Assembly: GCA_965222895.1 (NCBI GenBank)
Contig: CBDCVB010000002.1
Location: 2,046,001 to 2,110,000, forward strand
DNA length: 64,000 nt
DNA from: Bin87 sp965222895
Lineage (GTDB): Bacteria > Chloroflexota > Dehalococcoidia > Lucifugimonadales > UBA3495
Direction: 5' to 3'
Shown here: positions 1 through 9,942 of the stretch, piece by piece
How the letters are laid out: every line of letters starts with the position of its first letter
Position numbering within the stretch: position 1 is the stretch's first letter
Translations under genes and position numbers: made by a program
Notes under the pieces: model-generated
The model's database searches: none
What the model saw: the letters and a program-made list of their open reading frames with translations, nothing else
Told to the model about the DNA's origin: nothing

Positions 1-1
1 G

Positions 2-232
2 GCCTTCGCAGCAGCCGACCACCCGGTGGCGGGCAACCTGCGCTACCCCGGTCGGCCCTTTATGATGTCCAAATCGCCGTGGCAATTGCGAAATCCCGCC
101 CCACTGCTGGGGCAGCACACGCTGGAGATACTGGCGGAGCTGGGGTTTCACCAGACCAGCATTGATGGCCTCGTCGGGGATGCCGCAGTATTTTGCGCTG
201 AGTGGCCGGACGGGCCCGGACGGGTAGAGTAG
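2..232 (+). CDS. CaiB/BaiF-type CoA-transferase, C-terminal fragment
   Basis: Only the last 76 codons lie in the window; the gene runs off the left edge in the frame that begins at base 2. The visible end has the typical C-terminus of the family: a region about conserved sequence before a G-RPFM-S--P-like stretch, a P-LG-H--E-L--LG segment, then a weakly conserved tail. Family members move CoA between acyl-CoA esters and free acids. The next gene is a full-length member of the same family and starts 2 bases after this stop, so the two are probably cotranscribed and may form a heteromeric enzyme. The family assignment rests on this short tail and on the neighbour. Confidence 0.68.
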   Translation, partial: AFAAADHPVAGNLRYPGRPFMMSKSPWQLRNPAPLLGQHTLEILAELGFHQTSIDGLVGDAAVFCAEWPDGPGRVE

Positions 233-234
233 CA

Positions 235-1539
235 ATGGCTCGGCTGCCGCTGGCGGGCTTGCGCGTACTGGAAATCACCGTGGTTTGGGCCGGCCCCTAT
301 TGCGGTTCATTCCTGGCCGATCTGGGCGCCGAAGTCATCCGCGTCGAATCTACCAACACGTTCGTGCCGCTGACCAGAGGCGCCGCGCCGCATCCGTCCC
401 AGGCCGTCATCGACAACCTGCCGCTCTACTCGGGCGGCCTTCCCGGTCGCGTGCCCGGCGAACGCCCCTTCAATCGGTCGCCCATGTTCAACTCCCACGC
501 CCGCAACAAACGCAGCATGACGGTGAACCTGCTGGAGCCGGGTGGACGGGAAGTCTTTGACCGCCTGGTCGCCGTCAGCGATGTGCTCATCGAGAACAAC
601 CCCACCGAGACCATGGAGAAGCTGGGAATCTCTTACGAATCCCTGAAAGCCGTCAAGGACGATTTCATCATGCTGCGGATGCCGGCCTACGGCAGCACCG
701 GCCCGTACCGCGACTTCCGCGCCCACGGCGTCCACATCGAAGGGGTGGTAGGCCACACCCAGTTGCGCGGTTATGCCGACACCGACCCGTCTTACAACAC
801 CACTGTGCTGATGTCGGACGCCGCCGCCGGTGTCCAGGGGGCGTTTGCCGTTCTGGCCGCGCTGCGCCACCGCAAACGCACCGGGGAAGGCCAACTGGTG
901 GAACTCGGCCAGGCCGAGAACTTCTTCCCCTATCTGGGAGAATACTACCTGGACTACGCCATGAACGGGCGCACCCACGGGCCGCTGGGCAACCGCCATC
1001 CCACCGCACTGCAGAACTGCTACCCGTGCGCCGGAGCTGACCGATGGCTGGTCATCACGGTTTACGACCATCAGCAATGGCTGGCGTTGTGCGAGGTAAT
1101 CGGAGCGCCCCAGCTGGCATCGGATACGAGCCTGGCGGATGCACCGGCGCGGGCGGCCCGCCAGGACGAAATCGACCAACACATCGCCGCCTGGACAAGC
1201 GCCAAACCCCCCACCGAGGCAATGAACATTTTGCAGGAAGCGGGTGTGCCGGCTGGGGCAGTGATGAATCAGGCGGACGCGTTCGCCGATCCCCACATCC
1301 AGAGTCGGGAGTTTTTCAGGGAAGCCTACCAGGCCGACTGTGGCACACACCTGTACCCGGGCCCGCTCTACCGGATGTCGGATACCCCGCTGGGCATTCG
1401 CCGGGGGCCGGCGATGCTGGGCCAGGACAACGAGTATGTATATTGCGACCTGCTCGGTTACAGCGCCGCCGAATACGCCGCCCTGGAAGCCGCGGGGCAC
1501 ATTGGCGCCGACTATGCTCCGGGCGTCGGCGAAGCCTGA
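235..1539 (+). CDS. CaiB/BaiF CoA-transferase family protein
   Basis: A full-length class III CoA-transferase of 434 residues that moves CoA from an acyl-CoA to a carboxylic acid through an aspartyl-CoA anhydride. The N-terminus has the family signature AGPYCGSFLADLGAEVIRVE. The likely catalytic Asp is in LMSDAAAG near residue 195, just before the conserved AL--RKRTGEGQLVELGQ segment. ATG at 235 is preferred to GTG at 202 because it opens the family N-terminus and sits 2 bases after the upstream stop. It heads a + strand run with two flavin monooxygenases and an ABM-fold protein, so it probably activates the acid substrate of that pathway. The substrate cannot be read from sequence. Confidence 0.9.
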   Translation: MARLPLAGLRVLEITVVWAGPYCGSFLADLGAEVIRVESTNTFVPLTRGAAPHPSQAVIDNLPLYSGGLPGRVPGERPFNRSPMFNSHARNKRSMTVNLLEPGGREVFDRLVAVSDVLIENNPTETMEKLGISYESLKAVKDDFIMLRMPAYGSTGPYRDFRAHGVHIEGVVGHTQLRGYADTDPSYNTTVLMSDAAAGVQGAFAVLAALRHRKRTGEGQLVELGQAENFFPYLGEYYLDYAMNGRTHGPLGNRHPTALQNCYPCAGADRWLVITVYDHQQWLALCEVIGAPQLASDTSLADAPARAARQDEIDQHIAAWTSAKPPTEAMNILQEAGVPAGAVMNQADAFADPHIQSREFFREAYQADCGTHLYPGPLYRMSDTPLGIRRGPAMLGQDNEYVYCDLLGYSAAEYAALEAAGHIGADYAPGVGEA

Positions 1540-1624
1540 ACCTGCCGGCTCGGGCGCGGGGCCGGCCTCTCGCCGCTTGTTTCCTCTACAAAACCAGTAG
1601 CAGGTGTTAGGATATGGGCATCTC

Positions 1625-1665
1625 AGGCACTCACCAAATGGCCCCAAGGCACTTACAAAAGGGCC
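1625..1665. repeat. Imperfect 19-bp direct repeat, two copies
   Basis: AGGCACTCACCAAATGGCC at 1625-1643 is followed by AGGCACTTACAAAAGGGCC at 1647-1665, a period of 22 bases. It lies in the 168-base gap between the CoA-transferase and the first LLM gene. It is one of many short direct duplications in the intergenic spacers of this window. Confidence 0.6.
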
Positions 1666-1707
1666 ACAACAACGCGCCGTAACAACGTACCATAACGAGG
1701 TAAGGCA

Positions 1708-2658
1708 ATGGCTACCAAACGAATCGGGTTGCACGCCGGCGCTCCCAGCGCGGAAGCATCTCTGGACCTCATGCGGCGCGCCGAAGCCGCCGGCATCAAC
1801 GCCACCTGGCTCACCACCGGCGGAACCGGGCTGGACGCTCTGACGCTCTTCGCGGCCTCTTCCGTGCAAACGGATAACATCCTCTACGGAACCTCTATCG
1901 TCCCCACGTATCCGAGGCATCCCATCGTCGTGGCCCAGCAGGTGCAGGTCATCGACCAGTTGGCGCCGGGGCGGCTGCGTCTTGGCCTGGGCCCCAGCCA
2001 CCGCCCCTCCATGCGTTCCATGTTCGGGTTCAATCTGCGGTCTCCGCTGACCAACTTGCGCGAATATCTGCAAATCCTGCGGGACCTGCTGCACACTGGC
2101 TCGGTCGATTTCGACGGCCAGGAGTATACCGCCCACGCCAGCATCCCTAGGCCGGTGGACGTTCCCGTGATGGCCTCGGCCCTGCAGGAAGGCTCTTTTG
2201 AGCTGTGCGGCGAGCTGGCCGACGGGGCCATCAGCTGGGTATCGCCGGCGATTTATCTGCGCGACAAGGCCCTGCCGGCCATGCGCCGGGGTTCGGACCA
2301 GGCTGGACGCGAAACTCCGCCGCTCATCGCCCACGCGCCGGTTTGCATCAGCGACGACGAAGGCGCCATTCGTCTAGCCGTGCAGCAGCAGCTGTCCAAC
2401 TACCCGCGTATGCCTTTCTACCAACGGATGTGGGCTGCCGCCGGCTACCCGGAGGCAGCCGAGGAAACCTGGAGCGACGCCATGATTGCCGGCACCGTTT
2501 TGACCGGAGATGAGGACGCTATCGGCGAACGCATGACGGCAATGCTGGATATGGGCATGACCGAATTGCTGGTAACGCCGGTTCTCGCCGGGGATGATCC
2601 GGAGGGGGCGATGGAGCGCACCATCTCGGTACTGGGCAAGGTCGCCCAATCCCTCTAA
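1708..2658 (+). CDS. LLM class flavin/F420-dependent oxidoreductase
   Basis: A 316-residue TIM-barrel protein of the bacterial luciferase-like superfamily. It shows the usual early IGLHAG strand, a middle stretch in which many members read HP---A-Q---D-L--GR-RLG-GPS (here HPIVVAQQVQVIDQLAPGR), and a C-terminal T-L-GD-DAI-ERM segment that resembles the F420/FMN group. Such enzymes use reduced FMN or F420, usually for monooxygenation or for reduction of small organic substrates. ATG 1708 has GAGGTAAGG just upstream. The next gene, 43 bases downstream, is a second, clearly different LLM protein, so two related enzymes probably act in the same pathway. Cofactor and substrate are not determined by sequence. 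Confidence 0.88.
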   Translation: MATKRIGLHAGAPSAEASLDLMRRAEAAGINATWLTTGGTGLDALTLFAASSVQTDNILYGTSIVPTYPRHPIVVAQQVQVIDQLAPGRLRLGLGPSHRPSMRSMFGFNLRSPLTNLREYLQILRDLLHTGSVDFDGQEYTAHASIPRPVDVPVMASALQEGSFELCGELADGAISWVSPAIYLRDKALPAMRRGSDQAGRETPPLIAHAPVCISDDEGAIRLAVQQQLSNYPRMPFYQRMWAAAGYPEAAEETWSDAMIAGTVLTGDEDAIGERMTAMLDMGMTELLVTPVLAGDDPEGAMERTISVLGKVAQSL

Positions 2659-2701
2659 CCCTACCCGGAACCCGACTGTCCATCACTCCGGAGTGACCAA
2701 T

Positions 2702-3808
2702 ATGAAGCTTGGCCTGTTCAATATGCCCCTGCATCCGCCGGGCCGGCTCCACGCCGATACCTACGACGAAGACCTGGAGTTGATGGCCTTTGCCGATGAG
2801 CTGGGCTATTCCGAAGCGTGGATTGGCGAACATTTCACCACTGAGTGGGAGAATATGCCGGCGCCCGACCTGTTCATAGCGCGGGCGTTGGGAGTTACGA
2901 AGAACCTGATTATGGGCACCGGGGTCTCCCTGCTCGCCTTCCACGATCCGGTGATGATTGCCCACCGCATGGCGATGCTGGACCACCTGGCCAGGGGGCG
3001 TTTCTTCTTCGGCATCGGCTCGGGTGGCGTGCCCACCGACTCTGAGCTGTTCGGGTCAACCCGGGAATCGGGCCAGCAGCGCAACAAAATGCGCGAGGCT
3101 GCCGAACTCATCGTCAAGATGTGGACCAGCGATGACCCGGCAGGCTTCCACTTCCAGGGCGAGCATTACGACGTCAAGATGCCAGCATCGCGCCCCGAGC
3201 TGGGCCTGGCCTACCATATGCGCCCCTTTCAGAAACCCTACCCGCCCATCGCCGTCGCGGGCAGCAGTCCATTGTCGCCCACTCTCGAAGTCGCCGGCGA
3301 GATGGGATGGTGGCCCATGAGCACCCTGTTCCTGCACCACACCCACCTGCCCAACCATTGGGACGCCTACACTCGCGGCGCTCAAACCGGCGGCCGTTCC
3401 GTGTCCAGGTCGCAGTGGCGCATTGCCCGTGAAGTCTACGTGGCGGACTCAACTGAGCAGGCGGTGCAAGAAGTGATGTCCGGTCCGCCGGCAACCACGT
3501 TCAACAAGTACTTCGTGCCGTTGCTGGGCCACGGTCAGCGGGGACTCGACGGCATCAAAACCAGCCCCGACCTGCCGGATTCCGCCCTGACGCCCGAGTA
3601 TATGCTGAACAATTTCTGGATAGTTGGCGACCCCGACGAGTGCGCCCGCCAGATCCGACAGCTGTACGAGGACACCGGCGGCTTCGGCACGCTGCTAGTC
3701 CTTTGCCACGACTGGGGAGCCGACCGCGCCAGGGGCCTGCGCTCGCTGGAACTGCTGGCCAAAGCAACCTTGCCACAACTGGACGACCTCACGGCATTAT
3801 CGACCTGA
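2702..3808 (+). CDS. LLM class flavin-dependent monooxygenase
   Basis: A 368-residue luciferase-like monooxygenase of the longer type. It has an N-terminal GLFNMPLHP strand, the DELGYSEAWIGEHFT motif near residues 37-51, and a MAMLDHLARGRFFFGIGSG core near residues 95-115. A C-terminal GDPDECARQIRQLYEDTGGFGTL block closes the barrel. ATG 2702 is chosen over the upstream extension to 2594 because CGGAG lies at a proper distance and the extension would overlap the preceding gene. It lies between another LLM gene and an ABM-domain gene, an arrangement expected for a two-component monooxygenase system, although no flavin reductase is visible nearby. Confidence 0.92.
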   Translation: MKLGLFNMPLHPPGRLHADTYDEDLELMAFADELGYSEAWIGEHFTTEWENMPAPDLFIARALGVTKNLIMGTGVSLLAFHDPVMIAHRMAMLDHLARGRFFFGIGSGGVPTDSELFGSTRESGQQRNKMREAAELIVKMWTSDDPAGFHFQGEHYDVKMPASRPELGLAYHMRPFQKPYPPIAVAGSSPLSPTLEVAGEMGWWPMSTLFLHHTHLPNHWDAYTRGAQTGGRSVSRSQWRIAREVYVADSTEQAVQEVMSGPPATTFNKYFVPLLGHGQRGLDGIKTSPDLPDSALTPEYMLNNFWIVGDPDECARQIRQLYEDTGGFGTLLVLCHDWGADRARGLRSLELLAKATLPQLDDLTALST

Positions 3809-3872
3809 TTGCAGTATGAAGAACCCGCAGATTAGCCAACCCAACCCACACCGGACTCGACAGGAGGCCACC

Positions 3873-4199
3873 ATGTTCATCGCAACCAACCGCATCCAGG
3901 TAAAAACCGGCTACGGGGACACCCTCGAAAGTATGTTCAAGGCCCGCGGATCCGTGCAGGATCATCCCGGCTTCATCAGCTTTGAGCTCTGGAAGATGAC
4001 CAAGACACCAGACCACGAGGATTTCCTCGTCGTAACCCACTGGGAGAACGAGGAACACCATCAGACCTGGGTGAAAAGCGACGCTTTCCGCTCGGCCCAC
4101 GCCGGCGGCCCGCCCGATTTCCTGCTGGGCCCGGGCGAGTTCCACACCTACGACGTGGTGCATCGCCTGGCAGCCTCCGGAGTGCCGGCGGCGGACTAA
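3873..4199 (+). CDS. Antibiotic biosynthesis monooxygenase (ABM) domain protein
   Basis: A single-domain ferredoxin-like-fold protein of 108 residues, typical of the ABM/IsdG/HmoB superfamily. It reads MFIATNRIQVKTG, then HPGFISFELWK and the conserved VTHWENEEHHQTWVKSDAF element. Members act as cofactor-free quinol monooxygenases, as haem-degrading enzymes, or as small binding proteins. AGGAGG sits at 3862-3867, 5 bases before ATG 3873, so the start is secure. It follows two LLM monooxygenases in the same direction by 64 bases and probably belongs to their transcript. Haem degradation and oxidation of an aromatic intermediate are both possible. Confidence 0.85.
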   Translation: MFIATNRIQVKTGYGDTLESMFKARGSVQDHPGFISFELWKMTKTPDHEDFLVVTHWENEEHHQTWVKSDAFRSAHAGGPPDFLLGPGEFHTYDVVHRLAASGVPAAD

Positions 4200-4231
4200 C
4201 GCCGAAACCCCTGGTGAATAGGAGCGGCATC

Positions 4232-4870
4232 ATGACCTCCGGTTTGCGCGCGCGTATCGTCCCCGATCATGCCTTCGTGCTTGATCCCAGGCATCTGGGC
4301 ATCTCGGTCAAAGGGCGAGACTTGGAAAAGCTGTTTGTAGATTTCTGCCAGCACAACCGGCAAAGCCCCTGGCAATTCGAACTGAGCCCGGAGGGGGAGA
4401 TAATCGCGATGCCCCCAGTAAATCACCCCAGCGACGCTCACGAAAGCGCATTGTTTCTCCAGTTGGGAGTGTGGGCGATCGGGGTTGGCGGTCATGCTCG
4501 CAATTCAAATGCGGCGTTTCGGATGCCCAACGGCGGCCTGCTGGCGCCAGATACCTCATGGACGTCCCCTGAGCAGTGGGCAACTCATCCGCATCCGTCC
4601 GGGGAACCCAACTTGTTTTGTCCAGACTTCGTGGTGGAGATTCGCTCCGGTTCGGACAACATCGCGCCCCTCCAGGCCAAAATGCAGCTCTACCTGAACA
4701 ATGGCGCGCGCTTGGGCTGGTTAATCGACCCGCAAAACCGACGGGTGCACGTCTACCGAGAAGATGAGGAGGAACCGGAAGTGCTGGAAGACCCGGTAAC
4801 AGTTTCCGGAGAGGGAGTGCTGCCCCGGTTCACCTTTGAAATCGCTCGCTGGATTTTCAACGTAACCTGA
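4232..4870 (+). CDS. Uma2 family (DUF820) PD-(D/E)XK nuclease-like protein
   Basis: A 212-residue protein of the Uma2/DUF820 family, which has a restriction-endonuclease fold but no proven role in most hosts. Visible motifs are GEIIAMPP, then APDTSW, FCPDFVVEIRSGSDN with the metal-binding Asp and Glu, and a Lys in AKMQLYLNNGARLGWLIDP. AGGAGC lies 6 bases before ATG 4232, which is better placed than the upstream GTG 4214. It ends the first + strand run, 24 bases before a very strong terminator hairpin. Genes of this family are often numerous and mobile; no partner gene is recognisable here. Confidence 0.88.
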   Translation: MTSGLRARIVPDHAFVLDPRHLGISVKGRDLEKLFVDFCQHNRQSPWQFELSPEGEIIAMPPVNHPSDAHESALFLQLGVWAIGVGGHARNSNAAFRMPNGGLLAPDTSWTSPEQWATHPHPSGEPNLFCPDFVVEIRSGSDNIAPLQAKMQLYLNNGARLGWLIDPQNRRVHVYREDEEEPEVLEDPVTVSGEGVLPRFTFEIARWIFNVT

Positions 4871-4893
4871 CCTGGCAAGGCTTCTGGTCAAAA

Positions 4894-4930
4894 ACGAAAA
4901 AGGCCCCAGCGATGCTGGGGCCTTTTTCGT
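4894..4930. terminator. Bidirectional intrinsic terminator
   Basis: A perfect 17-bp stem (arms 4894-4910 and 4914-4930) encloses a 3-base GAT loop. The stem has a GGCCCCAGC core with A/T tracts on both outer sides, so it gives a U-rich end in either direction. It separates the + strand Uma2 gene from the - strand tRNA/23S operon and would end both transcripts. Confidence 0.93.
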
Positions 4931-4938
4931 TACGACTT

Positions 4939-5013
4939 TGGTAGCGGGGGTTGGACTCGAACCAACGACCTTCGGGTTATGAGCCCGACGAGCTGCCACT
5001 GCTCCACCCCGCA
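4939..5013 (-). tRNA. Initiator tRNA-Met (CAU), CCA encoded
   Basis: The - strand folds into a cloverleaf with anticodon CAT in the loop CTCATAA. The anticodon stem has three consecutive G:C pairs (GGG opposite CCC), and the first base of the acceptor is T opposite T at position 72, so the 1:72 pair is unpaired. Both are hallmarks of bacterial initiator tRNA, where position 1 is a mismatch. The T arm reads GTTGG-TTCGAGT-CCAAC. The 3' CCA is encoded at 4939-4941. It is the last gene of the 23S transcription unit, about 85 bases downstream of the 23S end and 9 bases before the terminator hairpin. Confidence 0.95.
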
Positions 5014-5097
5014 GTGATGAAGCCAACTGAACGGGAAGTATGAACTTGATCTATAAACGATCCGAACCGAGCCAAGAGATTTTGAAGCTCTTAGCGT

Positions 5098-8149
<3,052 letters not shown>

Positions 8150-8298
8150 ACGCTAGGAACTTCAAATTCACTAGACTCGGTTCTTACAGTTCAAAACTTC
8201 CTATTCAGTTGTTAATCTGCCCAACTGCCCGTGCTCTGGAACCTTCCGGCCCCGGCTCAACAGGTTTCCTCGGAAACCCGTTTCGGTTCAGTTGGTAA
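8150..8298 (-). other. 23S rRNA leader
   Basis: About 150 bases separate the predicted start point from the 23S 5' end. A hairpin with arms ACGGGTTT and AAACCTGT lies near 8259-8281, and the distal end forms half of the processing stem. I see no 16S, 5S or tRNA in it. Confidence 0.6.
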
Positions 8299-8304
8299 AA
8301 AAAG

Positions 8305-8333
8305 ATTATAGGGGCAACCCTGGCGCCCGTCAA
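8305..8333 (-). promoter_or_regulatory. Strong sigma-70-type promoter of the 23S operon
   Basis: On the - strand a TTGACG -35 box (8328-8333) is followed by a 17-base spacer and a perfect TATAAT -10 box (8305-8310). It is the best promoter in the window and points at the 23S gene, with transcription starting near 8298. It sits only 38 bases downstream of the crotonase stop, which shows that the rRNA unit starts here and is not the distal part of a longer rRNA operon. Confidence 0.9.
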
Positions 8334-8370
8334 GGGCCAGACGACGCAGATTTTAGTCCGCCAATCGAAC

Positions 8371-9222
8371 CTATCGGCCCACGAACGGCGGCATACCGCG
8401 GTTTTTGTCCAGGAACCACTGCACGGCAATCTTGTGGTCTTCCGTCCGCCGCACGTGCTCCTGCGCCGCCGACGCCATTTCCAGCGCTTCCCGGAAGGAC
8501 AGACCCATGCTCTGTTGCACCAGGTATTTGGTCAGGGAATGGGCCACGGTCGGCCCTTTGGCGATGCGCGTCGCCAACTCCATGGTGCCTTCCATCAACT
8601 GGTCGTCGGGGAAACTCTTGCTGGCCAACCCGATGCGCACCGCGTCTTCGCCGCCCATCCAGTCCCCGGTGTACTGCAGCAGCAACGTATTGCTGGTGCC
8701 GATTAGCTTGGGCAGCTGCCAGCAACTGCCGTCCCCCGGGATCAGGCCGTTGAGCACGAACCGCTCCGACAACCTCCCGCTATCGCCAACCACCCTGATG
8801 TCGCACGACAGCGCCAGGCCGCAGCCGACCCCGGCCGCCGGCCCGTTTACCATGGCGATCGAAGGCTTCTGCAGGTTGTGGATGCGGAGCGGTACGAAGT
8901 TGACGCGCGGCCCGCTTTCGACGCTTTGGCGGCGGCCCTGCATGTATTCCATCTTGCCCCAGGTCAGCGGTTCATCCTCCGCCTGACCTTCACGTTCCTC
9001 GATGCGCTGGCGGAATCCGCGCACGTTGGCGCCGGAGCAAAACGACGGATCGGTGCCGGTCAGCAGCAAAACGCGTTCTTCCGGGTTGTTTTCAAATTCG
9101 TCCAGCCGCTCGAACATCTCGGCGGCCATCTGGGTGCCCAGGGCGTTCCGCGTCGGCGGGTCGTGCATCGTCATCACGAGCACTCCGTCCACCACCTCCG
9201 TCTTGATAAACTCGTAAGCCAT
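8371..9222 (-). CDS. Enoyl-CoA hydratase/isomerase (crotonase) family protein
   Basis: A 283-residue crotonase-fold protein. Oxyanion-hole segments are clear: FCSGANVRGF near residue 65 and MVNGPAAGVGCGLALSCDI in the centre, followed by GLIPGDGSCWQLPKLIG. In my hand alignment the two catalytic glutamates of rat enoyl-CoA hydratase fall on Phe and Leu, while an Asp occurs in the PGDG turn, as in several isomerase, PaaG-like and dehalogenase members. Water addition to enoyl-CoA is therefore not assured. GAGGACC lies 4 bases before ATG 9222, which is preferred to the N-terminal extension to 9309. It probably acts on CoA esters supplied by the CoA-transferases nearby. Confidence 0.87.
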   Translation of the reverse strand: MAYEFIKTEVVDGVLVMTMHDPPTRNALGTQMAAEMFERLDEFENNPEERVLLLTGTDPSFCSGANVRGFRQRIEEREGQAEDEPLTWGKMEYMQGRRQSVESGPRVNFVPLRIHNLQKPSIAMVNGPAAGVGCGLALSCDIRVVGDSGRLSERFVLNGLIPGDGSCWQLPKLIGTSNTLLLQYTGDWMGGEDAVRIGLASKSFPDDQLMEGTMELATRIAKGPTVAHSLTKYLVQQSMGLSFREALEMASAAQEHVRRTEDHKIAVQWFLDKNRGMPPFVGR

Positions 9223-9256
9223 AACAGGTCCTCGCATAACCCCGGCCAGCGCCGGA

Positions 9257-9281
9257 GGGTAGATTGGACTGTATTCTACCC
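9257..9281. promoter_or_regulatory. Inverted repeat, candidate operator
   Basis: Arms GGGTAGA and TCTACCC are separated by 11 bases in the divergent gap between the crotonase and MOSC genes. The spacing fits a dimeric regulator site, but no regulator gene is adjacent, so this is only a candidate. Confidence 0.35.
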
Positions 9282-9382
9282 AAGGCGCGGGCCGCCGGCT
9301 ACCGCGCAACCCAGGGCAACCCCGGAACCCGGTGTTACCGCTTAACCCGGAGCTGCCGCCTATCTCCGTCGCGCCGCGTCGT

Positions 9383-9412
9383 TTGCCAACCTTTCCCGCC
9401 GTACCTTACAAT
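9383..9412 (+). promoter_or_regulatory. Promoter for the MOSC gene
   Basis: TTGCCA (9383-9388), an 18-base spacer and TACAAT (9407-9412) form a good sigma-70-type promoter 53 bases before the MOSC start codon. Confidence 0.6.
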
Positions 9413-9464
9413 TCCGGTATCTGAATGCCCGTCCGAATCCGCAGCCAATTCGAGGAGACACCTT

Positions 9465-9902
9465 ATGCAATCCGGTAACATCGTTAATCTCCACATCGCC
9501 CGCGTCAAAGGCAATCCCTCCGATCCGGTGGAGTCTGCGCGCGCAATCTCCGCAGAAGGCCTGGATGGTGACCGCAGCCGCAACCCCAGGAACTTGCGCC
9601 AGGTGCTGGTTATGGACAAGGAAACCCTGGACAAATACGGCCTTCAACCCGGACAGGTCAAGGAAAACATCACCGTCACCGGCATGGACTTGTCCCAAGC
9701 CACCCAGGGCAACGTGTTCTTCATCGGCACGGAAGACAATCACGTTACACTGGAGGTAACCGGCGATTGCGAACCCTGCCAGAAGATGGACGCGCTGATA
9801 CCCGGCCTGCAGCAGGAAATCTTCGGGCGGCGCGGCATTCTGACCGTAGTGCTGCAAGGCGGCGACATCAACGTGGGCGATAGTATCAGACTAGAACCGT
9901 AG
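9465..9902 (+). CDS. MOSC domain-containing protein
   Basis: A stand-alone MOSC (molybdenum cofactor sulfurase C-terminal) domain of 145 residues. It shows GLDGDRSRNP near residues 33-42, an LxLxGMDLSQA-like strand, and the conserved C-terminal GDCEPCQKMDAL with the cysteine expected to carry persulfide or bind substrate. Such proteins deliver sulfur or handle molybdenum-cofactor substrates. GAGGAG lies 7 bases before ATG 9465, and the longer frame from 9264 crosses the predicted promoter, so the short form is chosen. No other cofactor gene is near. The ammonium transporter follows after 36 bases of repeated spacer. Confidence 0.88.
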   Translation: MQSGNIVNLHIARVKGNPSDPVESARAISAEGLDGDRSRNPRNLRQVLVMDKETLDKYGLQPGQVKENITVTGMDLSQATQGNVFFIGTEDNHVTLEVTGDCEPCQKMDALIPGLQQEIFGRRGILTVVLQGGDINVGDSIRLEP

Positions 9903-9942
9903 CCGGCTGGAACCGTAGCCACCTGCAACCGTAGCCAAATGA
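9895..9942. repeat. Three tandem 16-bp units
   Basis: AACCGTAGCC recurs at 9895, 9911 and 9927 with an exact 16-base period. The first copy overlaps the MOSC stop codon and the third ends 2 bases before the amt start, so the whole intergenic spacer is a small tandem repeat. Confidence 0.85.

Noticed and set aside
307..2334. A 675-residue open frame on the - strand
   Set aside because: It is antisense to the CoA-transferase and LLM genes, has no family content and no ribosome site; it is a high-GC frame shadow.
5014..5092. Possible 5S rRNA between 23S and the tRNA
   Set aside because: Only about 80 bases are available and no 5S-like helices are seen.
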